From contig CABUAW010000019.1 of assembly GCA_902489645.1 (NCBI GenBank), positions 1 through 40,734 on the forward strand: a stretch of DNA of 40,734 nucleotides. The letters are read 5' to 3'. Each line of letters opens with the position of its first letter. The stretch's first letter is position 1. Below, piece by piece: positions 7,989 through 16,571 of this stretch. The notes under the pieces are model-generated. The model was not told where the DNA came from and did no database searches. It saw only the letters and a program-made list of their open reading frames with translations. The translations under genes were made by a program, and so were the position numbers. The stretch comes from an uncultured Lachnospiraceae bacterium (GTDB taxonomy: Bacteria; Bacillota; Clostridia; Lachnospirales; Lachnospiraceae).

Positions 7989-9582
7989 AATTCCTTATAG
8001 AGAAGGGGACAGCCGTGTTTTTTCAACGGTTTTAAAAAAATTACATATACAGGAAAAGGACGTTGAATCGTGGAAGATTTTTAAGAAATCCATTGACGCC
8101 CGAAAAAAACAGGAAATTATGGCCGTTTATACGGTAGATATTCAGTTAAAGCGGGAAAATGCCTTTTTTAAACGGAACCGAAATAAAAATATACAAAAAG
8201 TTGAGACGAAGGATTATATTTTTCCAAAGGCCGGAGAAGAAACACTTATGCATCCAATCACAATTGTGGGGAGCGGTCCGGCCGGACTGTTTTGCGCTTT
8301 AATGCTGGCCCGCCACGGTTACCGGCCCGTTCTTTTAGAACGTGGGATGGACGTCAGGCGCCGGCAGGAAGCCGTGCGGCGTTTTTGGGAAAAGGGCGAA
8401 TTTTGTGCGGAAACCAATGTTCAGTTTGGTGAAGGCGGCGCAGGCACTTTTTCCGACGGCAAATTAAACACATTGGTAAAGGACCCTTTTGGACGGCACC
8501 GAAAGGTTCTGGAGCTTTTCGTAGAATTTGGCGCCGACCCGGAAATTACCTATGTCAACAAACCGCATATCGGCACGGACGTCCTCTGCCATATTGTGGA
8601 AGCTATGCGGAATGAGATTATTGCCCTGGGCGGCGAGGTGCGTTTTGAATCCAGGCTGACAAATATTCGCACAGAAAAAGGGAAGCTTGAGGCAATTTGT
8701 GTCAATGACGAAATATGGATGGACTGTGAGTGTCTTGTTCTGGCCGTAGGTCACAGTGCGAGGGATACATTTTACATGCTTAAAAGCAGGGGACTGCCGA
8801 TGACGGCAAAATCCTTCGCCATTGGACTTCGTATCGAGCATCCCCAGAAAATGATTAATCAATCCCAGTACGGGAAACCTTTTGATGATATTTTAGGAAG
8901 CGCTTCCTACAAGCTGACCCATACGGCTTCCAATGGCCGCGGCGTATATACGTTTTGTATGTGTCCCGGCGGCTACGTGGTCAATGCGTCTTCGGAAGAG
9001 GGCGGCTGTGTGGTGAACGGGATGAGTTATCACGGACGAAATTCAGAAAATGCGAACAGCGCCGTTATTGTTACAGTGACACCGGAGGATTTTCCGTCAG
9101 AGGATGTGATGGCCGGTGTGGAATTTCAGCGGTTCTGGGAACATAAAGCCTGGCTGGAAGGCCAGGGCAGGGTCCCCGTGCAGCTCTACGGCGATTTTTG
9201 CGCGGGCAGAGTTTCTGAGAGCTTTGGCGCAGTCCGGCCGGTACATAAAGGCGAAACGGTTTTTGCCGATTTGAATCAATGTTTGCCGGATTATGTCTGT
9301 GACAGTTTAAAAGAGGGAATTGAAGCCTTCGGGCAGAAAATAAAAGATTATAACCGGAAGGATGCGCTGCTTTCCGGTGTGGAAACCCGGACCTCATCGC
9401 CGATACGCATGGAACGGGATGCCGGTTTTCAATCGGAGATTCGGGGCATTTATCCGTGCGGCGAAGGCGCCGGTTATGCCGGGGGCATTACATCGGCGGC
9501 CATGGACGGCCTTCGGATTGCCGAGGCCATAAGAAGCCGATATCAACCGATAGCGGCCGGGACAGAAAAAAAGAAAAGGTAA
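7966..9582 (+). CDS. FAD-dependent dehydrogenase (COG2509-like)
   Basis: A 538-residue flavoprotein. Residues 1-90 form a basic N-terminal module found in this family (RIGQIKIPYR, then KKSIDARKKQEI). The FAD-binding Rossmann motif follows (ITIVGSGPAGLFCALMLARHG). Further family features are NVQFGEGGAGTFSDGKLNT and the C-terminal GAGYAGGITSAAMDGLRIA. It is an uncharacterised dehydrogenase with no known substrate. The start at 7966, not an earlier in-frame ATG at 7810, is chosen because GGAAAGGA ends 5 bases before it and because the conserved N-terminus begins there. It overlaps the preceding gene by 23 bases. Confidence 0.87.
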   Translation: MLRIGQIKIPYREGDSRVFSTVLKKLHIQEKDVESWKIFKKSIDARKKQEIMAVYTVDIQLKRENAFFKRNRNKNIQKVETKDYIFPKAGEETLMHPITIVGSGPAGLFCALMLARHGYRPVLLERGMDVRRRQEAVRRFWEKGEFCAETNVQFGEGGAGTFSDGKLNTLVKDPFGRHRKVLELFVEFGADPEITYVNKPHIGTDVLCHIVEAMRNEIIALGGEVRFESRLTNIRTEKGKLEAICVNDEIWMDCECLVLAVGHSARDTFYMLKSRGLPMTAKSFAIGLRIEHPQKMINQSQYGKPFDDILGSASYKLTHTASNGRGVYTFCMCPGGYVVNASSEEGGCVVNGMSYHGRNSENANSAVIVTVTPEDFPSEDVMAGVEFQRFWEHKAWLEGQGRVPVQLYGDFCAGRVSESFGAVRPVHKGETVFADLNQCLPDYVCDSLKEGIEAFGQKIKDYNRKDALLSGVETRTSSPIRMERDAGFQSEIRGIYPCGEGAGYAGGITSAAMDGLRIAEAIRSRYQPIAAGTEKKKR

Positions 9583-9596
9583 GTGGAGGAATCATC

Positions 9597-10442
9597 ATGT
9601 GTGACAGAGCTTCTTTGAGGCAAAAAAAACGGATTGTGGTCAAGGTCGGTTCGTCGTCCCTTGTCCATGAAGAAACCGGATTAACGGATTTATTTAAGCT
9701 GGAACAACTGGTGCGTATTTTATGTGATTTACGGAACCAGGGAAAGGAAGTTGTTCTTGTTTCCTCCGGGGCCATCGGTGCCGGGAGAAAAGTGCTTGGA
9801 TTAAATGAACGCCCCTCCACATTACCCATGAAGCAGGCGTGCGCTTCGGTTGGCCAGGGAGCATTGATTGGCCTGTACCAGCGTTTATTTAATGAATATC
9901 ATCAGGTCAGCTCCCAGATTCTGATGACGAAGCATACCATTATTCGGGAAAAGAGCGTGTTTAATGCCAAAAATACATTTAATCAGCTCCTGGAAATGGG
10001 AGTTATCCCAATTGTCAATGAAAACGATACCGTATCTACCGACGAGATTGAGTTCGGTGATAATGACACATTGTCGGCGGTGGTGGCCGCATTGATTGGC
10101 GCGGACCTGCTTATTTTGATGTCGGATATCGACGGTTTATATACGGATGACCCGAATAAAAATCCGGGAGCAAAATTTATCGAATGTGTTCCCAAAATTG
10201 ATAAAAACCTATACAATATGGCTAAGGGCGCCGGCAGTGATTTTGGAACGGGAGGTATGGTGACCAAAATTGACGCCGCCCGGATTGCTACGGATGCCGG
10301 CTGTGATATGATTATTGCCAACGGAAAGGATTTTCATAACATTCATGATATCGTCTATGGCCAATCTGTCGGAACCTTGTTTTTGGCCCATAAAAATGAA
10401 GATTTTGATTTGAAGCGTTATATTGAGGAGGAACGGCATTGA
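9597..10442 (+). CDS. proB: Glutamate 5-kinase, short form without PUA domain
   Basis: A 281-residue amino-acid kinase. The N-terminus KKRIVVKVGSSSL is the phosphate-binding lysine/glycine loop. VVLVSSGAIGAG, the substrate loop PIVNENDTVSTDEIEFGDND, and GTGGMVTKIDAARIA are all typical of ProB. It phosphorylates L-glutamate in the first step of proline synthesis. Many orthologues carry a C-terminal PUA RNA-binding domain of about 80 residues; this one ends without it. The start is at 9597 after GGAGG (9585-9589). The stop TGA overlaps the next ATG as TGATG. Confidence 0.95.
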   Translation: MCDRASLRQKKRIVVKVGSSSLVHEETGLTDLFKLEQLVRILCDLRNQGKEVVLVSSGAIGAGRKVLGLNERPSTLPMKQACASVGQGALIGLYQRLFNEYHQVSSQILMTKHTIIREKSVFNAKNTFNQLLEMGVIPIVNENDTVSTDEIEFGDNDTLSAVVAALIGADLLILMSDIDGLYTDDPNKNPGAKFIECVPKIDKNLYNMAKGAGSDFGTGGMVTKIDAARIATDAGCDMIIANGKDFHNIHDIVYGQSVGTLFLAHKNEDFDLKRYIEEERH

Positions 10443-10666
10443 TGACGGATAAAGACATTGAACGGATTAATGAACTTTATAAAAAATCAAAGACTCCGGA
10501 AGGATTGACCCCGGAAGAAAAGAGGGAGCAGGCCGAATTGAGAGGGGCATTTCTTGCGTCGGTGCGAAATAATCTTAAAGGGCAGCTTGACACGATTAAA
10601 ATTCAAAAACCGGACGGCTCCATTGTTGATTTAAAGAAAAGGCACCAGGAAAAATATGGAAACTGA
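10442..10666 (+). CDS. DUF896 small protein (YnzC-like)
   Basis: A 74-residue highly charged protein. The motif DIERINELYKKSKTPEGLTP (residues 4-23) followed by EEKREQAELRGAFLASVRNNL is the DUF896/YnzC signature, a three-helix fold. No function is established; Bacillus YnzC is linked to the SOS-region cluster, but the context here is proline/folate metabolism. The start is ATG 10442 in a TGATG overlap with proB, with GGAGG at 10427-10431; a TTG at 10439 is an alternative giving one extra residue. It overlaps the next gene by 11 bases. Confidence 0.88.
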   Translation: MTDKDIERINELYKKSKTPEGLTPEEKREQAELRGAFLASVRNNLKGQLDTIKIQKPDGSIVDLKKRHQEKYGN

Positions 10667-11279
10667 GATAAAAAAACGGGAAAAGCAATCTCTGAGAAAA
10701 GAAATGAGCCGGCGGCGTAATCAGTTGACGGTTAAGGATATCCAAAGCTTTAGCGGACGTTTATTTGAGAGACTTTGCGGGCATGACATTTACCGTCGGG
10801 CTTCGGTTGTCTATTCCTATGGGAGCTTTCGAAGTGAAGTGGATACATGGAAATTTAACTGGCGGGTACTTTCCGATGGCAAAATACTGGCTTTGCCGAA
10901 GGTGATTTCCAAAGAACGGATGGAATTTTACCGGACGGATTCGATGAATCAGTTGTCCGAAGGGTATATGGGAATTTTAGAGCCGGGGCCGGAATGTGTG
11001 CCGGTGAGCGGCGAATTGCCCGAATATGGCGTGGGAATCATTCTTGTACCGGGTCTGGCCTTTGATGAAAACTTTTTCCGGCTTGGTTATGGCGGCGGTT
11101 ATTATGACAGATATTTGTCCCGCCTTTGCAGGAGACAGTCCGGACAGGGCAGATGGTTTAGCTGCGGTGCGGCTTTTGACAGTCAGATGGTGAAACAGAT
11201 TCCCAGGGAAGTCACGGACTATCCGCTGGATTATATTGTCACAGAGACGAGAATATTAGAAAGGATGGATGAAAAATGA
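10656..11279 (+). CDS. 5-formyltetrahydrofolate cyclo-ligase
   Basis: A 207-residue protein of the 5-FCL (YgfA/MTHFS) family. An N-terminal KKREKQSLRKEMSRRRNQL supplies the basic KxxLR-type start of the family. The C-terminal nucleotide-binding signature (LVPGLAFDENFFRLGYGGGYYDRYL, near 125-150) is complete. The enzyme converts 5-formyl-THF to 5,10-methenyl-THF using ATP. The start lies inside the end of the DUF896 gene, and its TGA overlaps the proA ATG as ATGA, so the run proB to proA is translationally coupled. Confidence 0.93.
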   Translation: METEIKKREKQSLRKEMSRRRNQLTVKDIQSFSGRLFERLCGHDIYRRASVVYSYGSFRSEVDTWKFNWRVLSDGKILALPKVISKERMEFYRTDSMNQLSEGYMGILEPGPECVPVSGELPEYGVGIILVPGLAFDENFFRLGYGGGYYDRYLSRLCRRQSGQGRWFSCGAAFDSQMVKQIPREVTDYPLDYIVTETRILERMDEK

Positions 11280-12520
11280 CATTGGAAACATTGGGAATAC
11301 AGGCAAAACAGGCTGAAAGAGAATTGCTTAAATTAAATGCAACGAAAAAAAATGAATGTCTGCAGGCTGTGGCCGATGGGCTTGTCGCCGGCAGCGATGA
11401 GATTTTAAAAGCAAATAGTGAGGACGTGCGTATTGCCCGGGAAAAGGGAATGACAGAATCCCTCGTGGACCGGCTCGCATTGACTGAGCAGCGGATTGTT
11501 TCTATGGCCGAAGGGTTAACATCCTTAATTGCACTGGAAGACCCGATTGGAGAAATTCTGGAGGCAAAAATTCGTCCGAATGGCCTTGAAATCGCCAAAA
11601 AACGAGTGCCGCTGGGAGTTATCGGCATTATCTATGAGTCGCGTCCGAATGTGACGGCGGATGCTTTCGGCCTTTGTTTTAAAACAAGCAATGCGGTCAT
11701 TTTAAAAGGCGGCAGCGATGCCATTCATTCGAATAAAGCGATTGTAGCTATTATCCGCCGGGTATTGGATGCCTGCAATGTAACGCCAAATGCCATCCAG
11801 CTTGTAGAGGATACAAATCGTGAAACGGCAAAGAAGCTCATGCAGATGAATCAATATCTGGACGTGCTTATTCCGCGGGGCGGCGCCGGATTGATTCGTA
11901 CGGTTGTGGAAAACAGTACGGTGCCTGTGATTGAAACCGGAACGGGGAACTGTCATATTTATGTGGATGATTCTGCGGACATTGACATGGCCGTGGATAT
12001 TATTGACAACGCAAAAACTCAGCGGACCGGCGTATGTAATGCATGCGAATCACTGTTAATTCATAAAGATATTGTGGAGCAGGTGCTTCCGGCCATTTGT
12101 GAACGTCTCTTCAAGAAAAATGTGGAAATCCGCGGTGATGAAAACTGCTGCCGGTTGAACGGCCGGATTGTTCCGGCTTCGGAAGAAGATTGGGGACAGG
12201 AGTATCTGGATTACATACTTTCTGCAAAAGTTGTGTCAAATATAGATGAAGCCATTGCCCACATTAATAAATACAATACGAAACATTCGGAGGCTATTAT
12301 TACAAAAGATTATGAACATGCCCGGCGGTTCCTTGACGAAGTTGACGCAGCGGCTGTTTATGTCAATGCCTCTACCCGTTTTACCGACGGCTTTGAATTT
12401 GGTTTTGGAGCGGAAATCGGTATCAGTACCCAGAAGCTTCATGCCCGGGGACCGATGGGACTTAAGGAACTGACAACGACAAAATATATTATATATGGCA
12501 ATGGCCAGGTACGGCCATAA
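11276..12520 (+). CDS. proA: Gamma-glutamyl phosphate reductase
   Basis: A 414-residue aldehyde dehydrogenase superfamily enzyme. It has VPLGVIGIIYESRPNVTADA (111-130), LIPRGGAGLIRTV, and the catalytic region TGVCNACESL, with the nucleophile Cys257. The C-terminus carries FGFGAEIGISTQKLHARGPM. It reduces gamma-glutamyl phosphate to glutamate semialdehyde, the step after ProB. It begins with an ATGA overlap of the folate gene and ends 16 bases before miaB. Length and motifs are normal. Confidence 0.96.
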   Translation: MTLETLGIQAKQAERELLKLNATKKNECLQAVADGLVAGSDEILKANSEDVRIAREKGMTESLVDRLALTEQRIVSMAEGLTSLIALEDPIGEILEAKIRPNGLEIAKKRVPLGVIGIIYESRPNVTADAFGLCFKTSNAVILKGGSDAIHSNKAIVAIIRRVLDACNVTPNAIQLVEDTNRETAKKLMQMNQYLDVLIPRGGAGLIRTVVENSTVPVIETGTGNCHIYVDDSADIDMAVDIIDNAKTQRTGVCNACESLLIHKDIVEQVLPAICERLFKKNVEIRGDENCCRLNGRIVPASEEDWGQEYLDYILSAKVVSNIDEAIAHINKYNTKHSEAIITKDYEHARRFLDEVDAAAVYVNASTRFTDGFEFGFGAEIGISTQKLHARGPMGLKELTTTKYIIYGNGQVRP

Positions 12521-12536
12521 TATTACAGGGGGAACT

Positions 12537-13961
12537 ATGTTGACAGAACATCTTACGGAAGCTGAACGTCAGTATTACTATATGGAACAGTGCCGCCGGT
12601 GGGTGGACGAACAAAAAGCGAAGCTTGGAAGAACTCTGACCGCTTCAGTGGTGACCTTTGGCTGTCAGATGAATGCCAGAGATTCGGAAAAACTCAGGGG
12701 TATTCTGGAAAAAATTGGCTATGAGATGACGGATTCGGAAAATGCGGATTTTGTTATTTACAACACGTGTACGGTAAGGGAAAATGCCAACCTGCGCGTC
12801 TATGGACGTCTCGGACAAATGAAGCAGATAAAAAAGAAAAATCCGTCGATGTTTATTGCTCTGTGCGGCTGTATGATGCAGGAGCCGGAAGTGGTGGAAA
12901 AGCTGAAAAAAAGTTATCGCCATGTGGATTTGATTTTCGGAACGCATAATATTTTCAAATTTGCCGAATTGATTTACCGACGGATTACAGAAAATCAAAT
13001 GGTTATTGATATTTGGAAGGATACGGAACAGATTGTGGAGGACTTGCCAAATGACCGGAAGTATTCTTTTAAAACCGGTATAAATATTATGTTTGGCTGT
13101 AATAATTTCTGCAGCTATTGCATCGTACCATACGTGCGGGGACGGGAGCGGAGCCGGCAGCCGGAGGATATTATCCGGGAGATTGAAAACGCGGTGTCGG
13201 ACGGCGTTGTTGAAGTGATGCTTCTTGGTCAAAATGTGAATTCTTATGGTAAAAATCTGGAAACACCGATTAGCTTTGCCGAGCTGCTCCGGCGTATCTG
13301 CCGGATTGAAGGGCTGCTTCGGGTGCGCTTTATGACTTCGCATCCAAAGGATTTGTCCGACGAACTGATTCAGGTTATGGCCGAAGAACCGAAAATATGC
13401 CGTCATTTGCATCTGCCGCTCCAGTCCGGAAGCACGAAAATTTTAAAGAAGATGAATCGTAAATATACGAAAGAGGATTATCTTGTGCTGGTGGATAAAT
13501 TGCGGGCGGCCTGCCCGGATATTTCGTTGACAACGGATATTATCGTCGGATTTCCTGGAGAGACAGAAGAAGATTTCCTTGAAACGATGGATGTGGTGCG
13601 TAAAGTCGGCTATGACAGCGCGTATACCTTTATTTATTCGAAACGAACAGGTACACCGGCGGCGGTAATGGAAAATCAGGTACCCGAATCGGAAGTCAAA
13701 GACCGGTTTAACCGGCTTTTGGAGGAGGTTCAGAATATTGCGGCGCGGGTATGCAGCCGTCATGAAGGGACGATTCAGGAAGTCCTTGTGGAAGAAATCA
13801 ACCGCCAGGATAAAAAACTGGTTACAGGACGTTTGAGCAACAATACGGTGGTTCATTTTGCGGGAGACGCTTCGATGATTGGCAAAATGGTTCCCGTGCG
13901 TCTGACATCCTGTAAGAATTTTTACTATATGGGTGAACCTGTAAATTTCACGAAAAATTGA
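12537..13961 (+). CDS. miaB: tRNA-2-methylthio-N6-isopentenyladenosine synthase MiaB
   Basis: A 474-residue radical SAM methylthiotransferase. Domains in order: a clostridial N-terminal extension of about 40 residues, an UPF0004 domain with the first auxiliary-cluster cysteine (TFGCQMNARDSEKL), a radical SAM core with C188, C192 and C195 (GCNNFCSYC), and a C-terminal TRAM domain. It adds the methylthio group to i6A37 of tRNA, using the product of MiaA, which is encoded further downstream. The start at 12537 follows AGGGGGAA (12527-12534). No terminator is seen before the glnA leader hairpin about 100 bases away. Confidence 0.95.
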   Translation: MLTEHLTEAERQYYYMEQCRRWVDEQKAKLGRTLTASVVTFGCQMNARDSEKLRGILEKIGYEMTDSENADFVIYNTCTVRENANLRVYGRLGQMKQIKKKNPSMFIALCGCMMQEPEVVEKLKKSYRHVDLIFGTHNIFKFAELIYRRITENQMVIDIWKDTEQIVEDLPNDRKYSFKTGINIMFGCNNFCSYCIVPYVRGRERSRQPEDIIREIENAVSDGVVEVMLLGQNVNSYGKNLETPISFAELLRRICRIEGLLRVRFMTSHPKDLSDELIQVMAEEPKICRHLHLPLQSGSTKILKKMNRKYTKEDYLVLVDKLRAACPDISLTTDIIVGFPGETEEDFLETMDVVRKVGYDSAYTFIYSKRTGTPAAVMENQVPESEVKDRFNRLLEEVQNIAARVCSRHEGTIQEVLVEEINRQDKKLVTGRLSNNTVVHFAGDASMIGKMVPVRLTSCKNFYYMGEPVNFTKN

Positions 13962-14044
13962 ATGAGCTTTCAGGTGGAATTATGAGAAATTAACAAAAAT
14001 CATTTTTTTTGTAAAAATATGTTTATTTTTTCGCCGGAGTGTGC

Positions 14045-14050
14045 TAATCT
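14045..14050 (+). promoter_or_regulatory. Possible extended -10 upstream of the glnA leader hairpin
   Basis: TGC-TAATCT (14042-14050) resembles an extended -10 element. There is no good -35 at 17 bases, so this is weak. If real, its transcript starting near 14057 would run into the terminator hairpin at 14067-14102 before glnA. Confidence 0.3.
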
Positions 14051-14066
14051 ATACACGAAGTCGAGC

Positions 14067-14102
14067 AAAGGTGTTCTCTATTCGTGGAGAACACCTTTTT
14101 TT
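14067..14102 (+). terminator. Terminator or attenuator hairpin in the glnA leader
   Basis: A perfect 12-bp stem, AAAGGTGTTCTC (14067-14078) and GAGAACACCTTT (14087-14098), has an 8-base loop TATTCGTG and ends in seven T residues. The loop segment TTCGTG (14081-14086) is complementary to CACGAA (14054-14059) just upstream, so an alternative pairing is possible. It may simply end the miaB operon, or it may act as an attenuator 40 bases before the glnA start. A TATAAT at 14106-14111 directly after it could be a separate glnA -10, but no matching -35 is visible. Confidence 0.8.
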
Positions 14103-14141
14103 ACTTATAATTCAAAAAAATATAGAGGAGAGGAATTATCA

Positions 14142-16253
14142 ATGGCAAAAAAAATTGATGTAGCAGAGATTTTTGGTTCAGACGTTTTTAATGACGCAAC
14201 CATGAAAGAGAGACTCCCAAAGAAGATTTACAAAGAATTAAAACAGACAATTTCCGTAGGCGGAGAACTTGACAGTCATGTGGCTGAAGTTGTCGCCAAT
14301 GCGATGAAAGACTGGGCCATCGAAAAAGGTGCCACCCATTATACCCATTGGTTTCAGCCTTTGACAGGAATCACCGCTGAAAAACATGACGCATTTATTT
14401 CCCCGACCGACGACGGCGGCGTGATTCTGGAGTTCTCAGGAAAAGAGTTAATTAAAGGCGAACCGGATGGTTCCTCTTTCCCTTCCGGCGGTCTTCGTGC
14501 AACATTTGAAGCGCGGGGTTATACAGCATGGGACTGCACGTCTCCGGCCTTTGTCCATGAGACGCCAAGCGGAAGCACAGTACTTTGCATCCCAACGATT
14601 TTCTGTTCTTATACGGGCGAGGCCCTGGATAAAAAGACGCCGTTACTTCGTTCTATGGAAGCTTTAAATGTTCAGGCTCTTCGTATTGTCCGTGCTTTTG
14701 GAGATACGGAATCTCAGAGAATTACTACAAGCGTTGGACCGGAACAGGAATATTTTCTTGTGGACAGAGATACATACAATCAGCGTGAAGATTTAATCTT
14801 TGCAGGACGTACATTGTTTGGCGCTCCGGCTCCAAAGGGACAGGAATTGGATGACCATTATTTCGGAAGTATCAAAGAGCGTGTATCTTCTTACATGAAT
14901 GATTTGAATGAAGAGCTTTGGAAACTGGGTGTTACGGCAAAAACACAGCACAATGAAGTGGCTCCGGCCCAGCACGAACTGGCTCCGATTTTTAATACAA
15001 CAAATATTGCCACAGACCACAACCAGTTAATTATGGAGACGATGAAAAAAGTAGCGCTTCGCCACAATCTGGTATGCCTGCTCCATGAAAAACCATTTGC
15101 AGGCATCAATGGCTCCGGTAAACACAATAACTGGTCCATGTCTACGGATACCGGCGTGAACCTTCTGGACCCGGGGACAACACCGCATCAGAATAAGCAG
15201 TTCCTTTTAATCTTATCTGCTATTTTGAAAGCGGTTGACGAATATGCCCCATTGCTTCGTGAGTCCGCGGCAAACCCTGGCAATGACCACCGCCTTGGCG
15301 CTAATGAAGCGCCTCCGGCCATTATCTCTATTTTCCTTGGCGAACAGTTGGAAGACGTATTAAACCAGCTCTGTGAAAAAGGTGAAGCAACCTCCAGTAA
15401 AGTCGGAGGAAAGTTGGATGTGGGTGTTTCCACAGTACCTTCTTTTATGAAAGATGCCACAGACCGTAACCGTACATCACCATTTGCCTTTACCGGCAAT
15501 AAATTTGAATTCCGTATGGTTGGTTCCACAGCGTCTATCGCTGACCCGAATACCGTTTTAAATACCATTGTGGCCGAGACACTTCGTCAGGCGGCCGATG
15601 TATTGGAAGCTTCGGACGACCCGATTATGGCGGCGCATGACCTGACAAAACAGTGGATTAGCGAGCATATCCGTATTATTTTTAATGGCAACGGATATTC
15701 CGAAGAATGGGTTGAAGAAGCAGAACGCAGAGGACTTCCAAATATTAAAAATATGGTGGATGCTCTCGGCAGCCTGACTGAAGAATCCGCCATTGAGCTG
15801 TTTGAAAGACATAAAGTCATGACCCGTGTCGAACTGAGTTCACGTCAGGAAGTTGGTTATGAGACATATTCAAAAGCAATCAACATTGAGGCGAGAACGA
15901 TGATTGATATGGCTAAAAAAGAAATTATTCCGGCAGTAATTAAGTATACGACAACGGTGGCCCAGTCCGTAGCCGCTGTCAAGGCTGTCGGCGCTGACGC
16001 CTCTGTTCAGGAAGCTTCCCTCGCAGAAATCACAAGAAATCTGGTAGCTATGAATGTTGCTCTCGAAAACCTGGAAGCAGCGACAGATAAAGCGGCGTCC
16101 ATGGAAGAACCGAAGGCCCAGGCTATCGCTTACCGCGATGATGTATTTAAACGCATGGCTGAGCTTCGTGAGCCGGCGGACGCTCTGGAAATGCTCGTGG
16201 ATAAATCTGTATGGCCGTTCCCGACCTACGCAGACTTACTGTTTAACGTATAA
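14142..16253 (+). CDS. glnA: Glutamine synthetase type III
   Basis: A 703-residue enzyme, the long length typical of GSIII (GlnN), versus about 440-470 for type I. It shows GSIII signatures: a long N-terminal domain (KKIYKELKQTISVGGELD), VGPEQEYFLVD, HNEVAPAQHELAPIFNTTN, NGSGKHNNWSM, and NKFEFRMVGSTASIADPNT. It makes glutamine from glutamate, ammonia and ATP. The start at 14142 is chosen over an in-frame ATG at 14019, which lies upstream of the leader hairpin; GAGGAGAGGA precedes 14142 and the conserved MAKKIDVAEIFG starts there. It is monocistronic, with a terminator 30 bases after the stop. Confidence 0.96.
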   Translation: MAKKIDVAEIFGSDVFNDATMKERLPKKIYKELKQTISVGGELDSHVAEVVANAMKDWAIEKGATHYTHWFQPLTGITAEKHDAFISPTDDGGVILEFSGKELIKGEPDGSSFPSGGLRATFEARGYTAWDCTSPAFVHETPSGSTVLCIPTIFCSYTGEALDKKTPLLRSMEALNVQALRIVRAFGDTESQRITTSVGPEQEYFLVDRDTYNQREDLIFAGRTLFGAPAPKGQELDDHYFGSIKERVSSYMNDLNEELWKLGVTAKTQHNEVAPAQHELAPIFNTTNIATDHNQLIMETMKKVALRHNLVCLLHEKPFAGINGSGKHNNWSMSTDTGVNLLDPGTTPHQNKQFLLILSAILKAVDEYAPLLRESAANPGNDHRLGANEAPPAIISIFLGEQLEDVLNQLCEKGEATSSKVGGKLDVGVSTVPSFMKDATDRNRTSPFAFTGNKFEFRMVGSTASIADPNTVLNTIVAETLRQAADVLEASDDPIMAAHDLTKQWISEHIRIIFNGNGYSEEWVEEAERRGLPNIKNMVDALGSLTEESAIELFERHKVMTRVELSSRQEVGYETYSKAINIEARTMIDMAKKEIIPAVIKYTTTVAQSVAAVKAVGADASVQEASLAEITRNLVAMNVALENLEAATDKAASMEEPKAQAIAYRDDVFKRMAELREPADALEMLVDKSVWPFPTYADLLFNV

Positions 16254-16281
16254 TTCAAACTCCCAACATTTGATGTAACTT

Positions 16282-16323
16282 AAAAAAGGACCTGTATCCG
16301 GAATTCAGATACGGGTCCTTTTC
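16282..16323 (+). terminator. Intrinsic terminator after glnA
   Basis: AAAGGACCTGTATC (16285-16298) pairs with GATACGGGTCCTTT (16308-16321), with one G-U pair and a 9-base loop. A short T-run completes it. It closes the glnA transcript. Confidence 0.9.
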
Positions 16324-16510
16324 ATTTACATGATAATGAGGTTGTCATAATATTTTTATGGTTACCTTTTGTCGAATTCTGACGATAAATTGTGATTGAC
16401 CAGAATTACATGCAAGCGTATATTTAATATATCGAAGTTCTTCAACATAATTTATATCTATTGTGTAATCGGTATTTCATTTCCCATGAGCTCTCATTCG
16501 TTCACCATTT
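16324..16510. other. Non-coding gap between glnA and the coiled-coil gene
   Basis: About 190 A+T-rich bases without a credible gene. The only structure I see is a 7-bp inverted repeat AATTCTG/CAGAATT (16375-16381 and 16401-16407) 19 bases apart. It may be remnant sequence; I assign no function. Confidence 0.4.
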
Positions 16511-16524
16511 TGTAAAGCTTTACA
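16511..16524. promoter_or_regulatory. Perfect 14-bp palindrome overlapping a -35 (operator candidate)
   Basis: TGTAAAGCTTTACA is its own reverse complement. Its right half supplies the -35 TTTACA of the promoter below, the usual position for a repressor operator. It resembles a catabolite-response (cre) site but has GC rather than CG at the centre. Confidence 0.6.
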
Positions 16525-16547
16525 CCTGAAAATTGATATGGTATTAT
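16519..16547 (+). promoter_or_regulatory. Sigma-A-type promoter of the coiled-coil gene
   Basis: TTTACA (16519-16524), 17 bases, then TATTAT (16542-16547) preceded by TGG as an extended -10. Transcription should begin near 16554, 18 bases before the chosen ATG. This rules out an in-frame start at 16533, which lies inside the promoter. Confidence 0.75.
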
Positions 16548-16571
16548 AACAAATATGAAAGGATGATACAG

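Noticed and set aside
12645..13412. A 255-codon open frame antisense to miaB
   Set aside because: It lies wholly inside miaB on the other strand, has no ribosome binding site and encodes no recognisable domain; miaB is unambiguous.
14039..14102. ANTAR-responsive leader for glnA
   Set aside because: The stems present have 8-base loops and do not show the paired AxxGxx hexaloops expected of ANTAR target RNAs.
14019..14141. N-terminal extension of glutamine synthetase from ATG 14019
   Set aside because: It would be translated through a perfect terminator hairpin and is not part of the GSIII sequence; ATG 14142 has the ribosome binding site.
16511..16524. Canonical catabolite-response element
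   Set aside because: The centre is GC rather than the required CG, so it is recorded only as an operator candidate.
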